In this document: positions 60,368 through 64,000 of the stretch, piece by piece | How positions within the stretch are numbered: position 1 is the first letter of the stretch | Layout: every line of letters starts with the position of its first letter | Origin: Pontibacter ruber | Lineage (GTDB): Bacteria; Bacteroidota; Bacteroidia; Cytophagales; Hymenobacteraceae | DNA length: 64,000 nt | Assembly (NCBI RefSeq): GCF_023630205.1 | Contig: NZ_JALPRR010000006.1 | Span: forward strand, 1-64,000 | Direction: 5' to 3' | The notes under the pieces: generated by a model | Seen by the model: only the letters and a program-made list of their open reading frames with translations | Databases searched by the model: none | Told to the model about the DNA's origin: nothing | Translations under genes and position numbers: made by a program

Positions 60368-62260
60368 ATGAGCGATTCAATCAAACACGAATGCGGTATA
60401 GCCTTGATCAGGCTCCGAAAACCAATTGAGTATTACGTTGAGAAGTATGGCACGCCCATGTACGGCGTTAACAAGCTGTTCCTGCTCATGCAGAAGCAGC
60501 ATAACCGGGGGCAGGACGGGGCAGGCGTTGCCAGTATAAAAATAGATGCCGGCCCGGGCATGGAATACATCAGCCGTTTCCGTTCTGTTAAAACCCGCGC
60601 CATCGACAGCATCTTCGGCAAGATCGGCAAAGAGTTTAAGGAGCTGAAGGAAAGTAACCCGGAAAAAGCTGAAGACCTTAACTGGGTCTGGAATAACATG
60701 CCTTTCCTGGGCGATGTTTACCTGGGCCACCTGCGCTACGGTACGCATGGCGTAAACAGCGTAGACAATTGCCACCCGATGGTGCGTGAGAACAACTGGC
60801 GCAGCCGCAGCCTGGCTGTAGCCGGTAACTTTAACATGACCAACGTAGAAGAGCAGTTCCAGAAACTGGTAGAGCTTGGTCAGCACCCGAAACAAAAATC
60901 CGACACCATTACTGTTTTAGAAAAGATCGGCCACTTCTTGGACGAAGAAAACCAGGAGCTGTTCGAGTCTTATAAACACGAGTTTACCAACAAAGAAATA
61001 ACCAACCTGATCGAGGAAAACCTGGACCTGGAGCGCGTGTTGAAGCGTGCCTGCAAGGACTTTGACGGTGGTTATGCGATGGCAGGATTAACAGGTTACG
61101 GCGCATCCTTTGTTGTCCGTGACCCGAATGGCATTCGCCCGGCTTATTATTATATTGATGATGAAGTAGTGGTGATCGCTTCGGAAAAACCGGCTATCAA
61201 AACTGCTTTTGACGTGGATTATGCTGCTATTAAAGAGATCACACCGGGCCATGCGCTTATAGTTGACAAAGAGGGAAATCCATCGCTGAAAGAGATACTG
61301 GAACCACGCCAGAAATTATCCTGCAGCTTCGAGCGTATTTACTTCTCCAGAGGCAACGACCCGGAGATTTACGAAGAGCGCAAGAACATGGGCAAGCGTC
61401 TGTGCCGCCAGATACTTGAAGCCGTTAACTACGACCTTAAAAATACGGTTTTCTCTTACATCCCTAACACTGCCGAGACCTCTTGGCTGGGTATGATGAA
61501 AGGCATTGAAGATTACCTGCGTACCTACCGCAAGAAAGCCATACTTAACCAGCAACTTACCGAAGAGCAACTCGACGAGATTCTGCAGTTTAAGCCGCGT
61601 GCCGAGAAGCTGGTAATCAAAGACGTAAAGCTCCGCACATTTATCACAGACGACAACAACCGCGACGACCTGGTAACGCACGTGTACGACACGACTTATG
61701 AGGTAGTGAAGAAAGGGATCGATACGGTGGTGGTGCTGGATGACTCGATTGTCCGTGGTACTACGCTGGAGAAGAGTATCATCAAAATGCTCGATAAGCT
61801 GGAGCCAAAGAAGATCATCATCGTATCCTGCGCCCCGCAAATCCGCTACCCAGATTGCTACGGCATCGACATGAGCCGCGTGAAGGAGTTTGTGGCCTTC
61901 CGTGCCATGCTGGAGCTGCTCAAAGACCGTGGCTTATACTTTAAGGTAGAAGAAGTATACGATAAATGTGTGGCCACAGAAGGCACAGAAGCCTTTAAGC
62001 AGACCAACTTTGTGAAAGAACTATACGACCTGTTCACGGCCGATGAGATCTCTGCGAAAGTATCAGAAATTGTGAAAGCGCCGGACGTGCATGCAGAAGT
62101 ACAGGTCATTTACCAGACCATCGAAGACCTGCACCTGGCCTGCCCGAACCACAAAGGCGATTGGTACTTTACAGGCAACTACCCAACCCCAGGCGGAACC
62201 AGAGTAGTGAACCGCGCCTTCATGAACTTTGTAGAAAACAAGGCTATAAGAGCCTACTAA
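60368..62260 (+). CDS. purF: amidophosphoribosyltransferase
   Basis: About 630 residues from ATG 60368 (the frame is open from TTG 60344). The glutaminase nucleophile is Cys9 in MSDSIKHECGIALI, so an eight-residue propeptide must be removed. NRGQDGAGVA and HLRYGTHGVN belong to the class II amidotransferase domain. The phosphoribosyltransferase domain has VVVLDDSIVRGTTLEKS, the PRPP loop. The protein is longer than the usual 470-510, as in many Bacteroidota. It starts purine synthesis from PRPP and glutamine. Confidence 0.9.
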   Translation: MSDSIKHECGIALIRLRKPIEYYVEKYGTPMYGVNKLFLLMQKQHNRGQDGAGVASIKIDAGPGMEYISRFRSVKTRAIDSIFGKIGKEFKELKESNPEKAEDLNWVWNNMPFLGDVYLGHLRYGTHGVNSVDNCHPMVRENNWRSRSLAVAGNFNMTNVEEQFQKLVELGQHPKQKSDTITVLEKIGHFLDEENQELFESYKHEFTNKEITNLIEENLDLERVLKRACKDFDGGYAMAGLTGYGASFVVRDPNGIRPAYYYIDDEVVVIASEKPAIKTAFDVDYAAIKEITPGHALIVDKEGNPSLKEILEPRQKLSCSFERIYFSRGNDPEIYEERKNMGKRLCRQILEAVNYDLKNTVFSYIPNTAETSWLGMMKGIEDYLRTYRKKAILNQQLTEEQLDEILQFKPRAEKLVIKDVKLRTFITDDNNRDDLVTHVYDTTYEVVKKGIDTVVVLDDSIVRGTTLEKSIIKMLDKLEPKKIIIVSCAPQIRYPDCYGIDMSRVKEFVAFRAMLELLKDRGLYFKVEEVYDKCVATEGTEAFKQTNFVKELYDLFTADEISAKVSEIVKAPDVHAEVQVIYQTIEDLHLACPNHKGDWYFTGNYPTPGGTRVVNRAFMNFVENKAIRAY

Positions 62261-62284
62261 TCAAAAGTATAAATTATTTTATAA

Positions 62285-62310
62285 GCCTGCTCCGGTTTGC
62301 CGGGGCAGGC
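62285..62310 (+). terminator. terminator of purF
   Basis: GCCTGCTCCGG with CCGGGGCAGGC (one mismatch), loop TTTG, followed by T6. Confidence 0.85.
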
Positions 62311-62459
62311 TTTTTTATTGCTGTTGCATTAGCACTTAAGCTGCCGATAACACGTACCTATACTAGACTATTCTAAGTTGCCCTCTGCAGCATGTATACT
62401 TATGCCCGTCATAAGTCCTGACTTGAGATAGATTGGTTGTGATCTGTTAAAATCAAAAA

Positions 62460-62675
62460 ATGAAAACGCTCGCAAAGTTTCTCTTCCCCATCGGGTACAG
62501 GTGGTCAATAATTTTTTACGCTATTCTAGGTGGTTTGATAGGTTACCTGATTGCCGGAGATACGATTACCAGTGCAGATATTGTGACCGGGGTACTCCTT
62601 GGCGTATTTGTGGGAACAATAGGAGGGACGATCTTTAAAGAAGTTATAGAACATCATCCGCATAAAAAAGTCTGA
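62460..62675 (+). CDS. small membrane protein, 71 residues
   Basis: Two predicted helices (about 16-32 and 39-60) rich in glycine (FYAILGGLIGYLIAG and VTGVLLGVFVGTIGGTIF), with a basic histidine-rich end (EHHPHKKV). It resembles small glycine-zipper membrane proteins; I cannot place it in a family. It has its own transcription context between two terminators. Confidence 0.7.
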   Translation: MKTLAKFLFPIGYRWSIIFYAILGGLIGYLIAGDTITSADIVTGVLLGVFVGTIGGTIFKEVIEHHPHKKV

Positions 62676-62732
62676 TATGGTGCAGGTGTAACTGGTGATT
62701 GTTCTGTAATGCCACTGATCTTGCAGTTGGTC

Positions 62733-62774
62733 TAAAGTATAAAAGCCACCTGCTAAGGTGGCTTTTATACTTTA
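62733..62774. terminator. bidirectional terminator built on AGTATAA
   Basis: An 18-bp perfect stem (arm TAAAGTATAAAAGCCACC) with loop TGCTAA, between converging genes. Its outer arms are the abundant AGTATAA/TTATACT word. Confidence 0.85.
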
Positions 62775-62789
62775 AAGTTTATCCGGACA

Positions 62790-64000
62790 CTAAAGCGGCA
62801 GCTTCACATCCTGCATCAGGCGGCCTACCGGGTACAGGTTGTGGGTTGGCTCGTAGTGTGGCGAGTTGCGGTACACAAAGTCGAGCTGGGCGCGTGCGCT
62901 TTTGGCAAACTCCGGGTCTTTTTTTCTGCGCTCTTCCAGGCGCTGGCGCAGGTCCGGGTTTTTCTTCAGTATCTCGGCAGCCAAGTCTTCAAACACGTAG
63001 CTTGAGAAATGCTCTTTCTGCATCAGGATAGAATCGAAGAAGTTCCAGTTGAAGTAGGAATCTACGGCCTGCGGCTCCAGCGTTTCCACTAAAAAGCGGG
63101 CAGACTCCTGGTTCAGGTATACTACGTAATCGCCTTTCAGAAATTGGCGTGGCATGGTACGCGTCTCCACCTGCACGCTGTTATGTAAGTAATGCCCTTC
63201 GTACGGACGCTGCCCTGTTTTATAGTCGGTGATGTAGTACGAGTCGAGGGTGAGGGTGGTGTCACGCTTAAGCTGGCGCATTTCCACTTTGTTCAATTTC
63301 AGCCGCTCGATCACTTCGCGCCATGCCTGCGGTATAACATAAGCCACCGGCTTCTGCACGGTAGTGGTCGGCGTGAAAGTGTTGTAGTAGTTGATGTTCT
63401 TGGAATAAGGCGCCTTGCGGTCGTAGTACAGGCGCTCAAGGCCGCTCACTTCGCTGGGTTTATACTTGGCGGCATAGCCCAGGAATGGGATCTGCTCCAC
63501 TTTTGTCGTGTCCAGCTTCCAGTCGAGGGGGAAACTTTTTTGCGCCAGCGTTTCCTGCTTTGCTTTGGCCCGGATCTCGCCTATTTCTTTTGCATCACGG
63601 CTAACCGTTTCGATCATGTTCTCCATGAGTTGGTAGGTTGCCTTCACACGCTGGTCGAAAGGCTTAAGCATGTGCGTTTCGGGCACAAAGCCAATGGTGT
63701 TGTACAGGGCAGTATAACCTGTTGCATAGCGCGGCGACTCCATGAAACCTGTAATGCCTTTGTCCGGTGTCTCATCCACGGTGTTCATGTAGGGCACCAT
63801 CGGAAATTTATCCTTTTTCATGCCGTCGTACAGGGCAGGCAACATTTTCTTCTGAAGATATCCTGCCAAGGTAGGATTCAGCTTGTTGTGCTGCGTGGCG
63901 ATCAGTGTCATCACGTGCTGGTAATCGGCGCCGTTGGAAGTATGGTTGTCCATGAACACGTCCGGGTCCCAGTCGCGGAAAATGAGGTGGAACAGCTGCC
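62790..64000 (-). CDS. M14-type zinc carboxypeptidase (5' part outside the window)
   Basis: The frame is open from the window edge, reading FHLIFRDWDPDVFMDNHTSNG, and ends at 62790, about 403 residues. DPDVFMDNHTSNGADYQHVMTLI is the second metal region (His ligand) of M14 peptidases as found in large Bacteroidota members. The catalytic Glu region would lie in the following part, but the rest is divergent and matches the long C-terminal extension of this group. The N-terminal HxxE metal motif lies beyond base 64000. Export is likely but not visible. Confidence 0.7.
   Translation of the reverse strand, partial: QLFHLIFRDWDPDVFMDNHTSNGADYQHVMTLIATQHNKLNPTLAGYLQKKMLPALYDGMKKDKFPMVPYMNTVDETPDKGITGFMESPRYATGYTALYNTIGFVPETHMLKPFDQRVKATYQLMENMIETVSRDAKEIGEIRAKAKQETLAQKSFPLDWKLDTTKVEQIPFLGYAAKYKPSEVSGLERLYYDRKAPYSKNINYYNTFTPTTTVQKPVAYVIPQAWREVIERLKLNKVEMRQLKRDTTLTLDSYYITDYKTGQRPYEGHYLHNSVQVETRTMPRQFLKGDYVVYLNQESARFLVETLEPQAVDSYFNWNFFDSILMQKEHFSSYVFEDLAAEILKKNPDLRQRLEERRKKDPEFAKSARAQLDFVYRNSPHYEPTHNLYPVGRLMQDVKLPL

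Noticed and set aside
1..64000. The TATACTT word considered as a promoter -7 box
   Set aside because: It occurs in both orientations inside coding regions, and its spacing (TA-TAC-TTTG) does not fit TAnnTTTG; real -7 boxes here read TATCTTTG, TACCTTTG and TAACTTTG.
1..64000. tRNA, rRNA and riboswitch search by eye
   Set aside because: No cloverleaf with a CCA-ready end, rRNA segment or known riboswitch core was recognised; short or divergent ones could be missed without a covariance search.

Overview
The window looks like a chromosomal segment of a Bacteroidota bacterium, most likely of the Cytophagales (Hymenobacteraceae, Pontibacter-like). The reasons are BatA and DUF4199 proteins, a Bacteroidota-type -7 promoter box (TAnnTTTG) before purB, nuoH and nuoL, start sites without Shine-Dalgarno sequences, a menaquinone gene, an N-H type NADH dehydrogenase, and a very common short word, AAGTATA/TATACTT, on both strands. 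The genus is an inference; no rRNA is present.

Layout: 0-7.7 kb carries a BatA-domain membrane protein, a dihydroorotase homologue that has lost its metal ligands, two DUF4199 membrane proteins, two glycosyltransferases and an NmrA-like protein. 7.7-18.6 kb has purB, a GT51 transglycosylase, an SBF-like transporter, a bifunctional DAHP synthase/chorismate mutase behind a possible attenuator, TerC, a DPM1-like glycosyltransferase and hemG. 18.7-21.9 kb holds a HAD phosphatase, then three AT-rich hypothetical genes, each followed by an attC-like folded site: an integron-type cassette cluster with no integrase in view. A lone similar cassette lies at 30.5-31.15 kb. 21.9-29.4 kb contains speA, an arginase/agmatinase-family gene and argS, then a DUF559 nuclease gene enclosed by 33-bp inverted repeats, glutathione peroxidase, menA and an aldo/keto reductase. 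29.7-36.3 kb has pncA, a DEAD-box helicase, a 27-codon ORF, a YebC protein, a CaiB-type CoA transferase and a conserved hypothetical protein.

36.3-41 kb contains phhA behind a tyrosine-rich leader peptide with mutually exclusive terminator and antiterminator, then a phosphatase-family protein, a CotH-like protein and two accessory genes. 41-48.5 kb has an ABC-F protein, SPW and RDD membrane proteins, murI, a YgiB/YgiC-like pair and map. 48.5-64 kb has a patatin/outer-membrane protein, nuoHIJK, a repeat island, nuoLMN, a purF-type amidophosphoribosyltransferase, a small membrane protein and a partial M14 carboxypeptidase.

Three large gene-free islands (12.6-13.4, 45.2-45.9 and 53.8-54.6 kb) are copies of one composite repeat whose hairpin arms differ between copies while staying complementary. 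The strongest candidates for undescribed biology are the Tyr attenuator of phhA, the cassette-like array, the DUF559 element and the covarying intergenic repeat.
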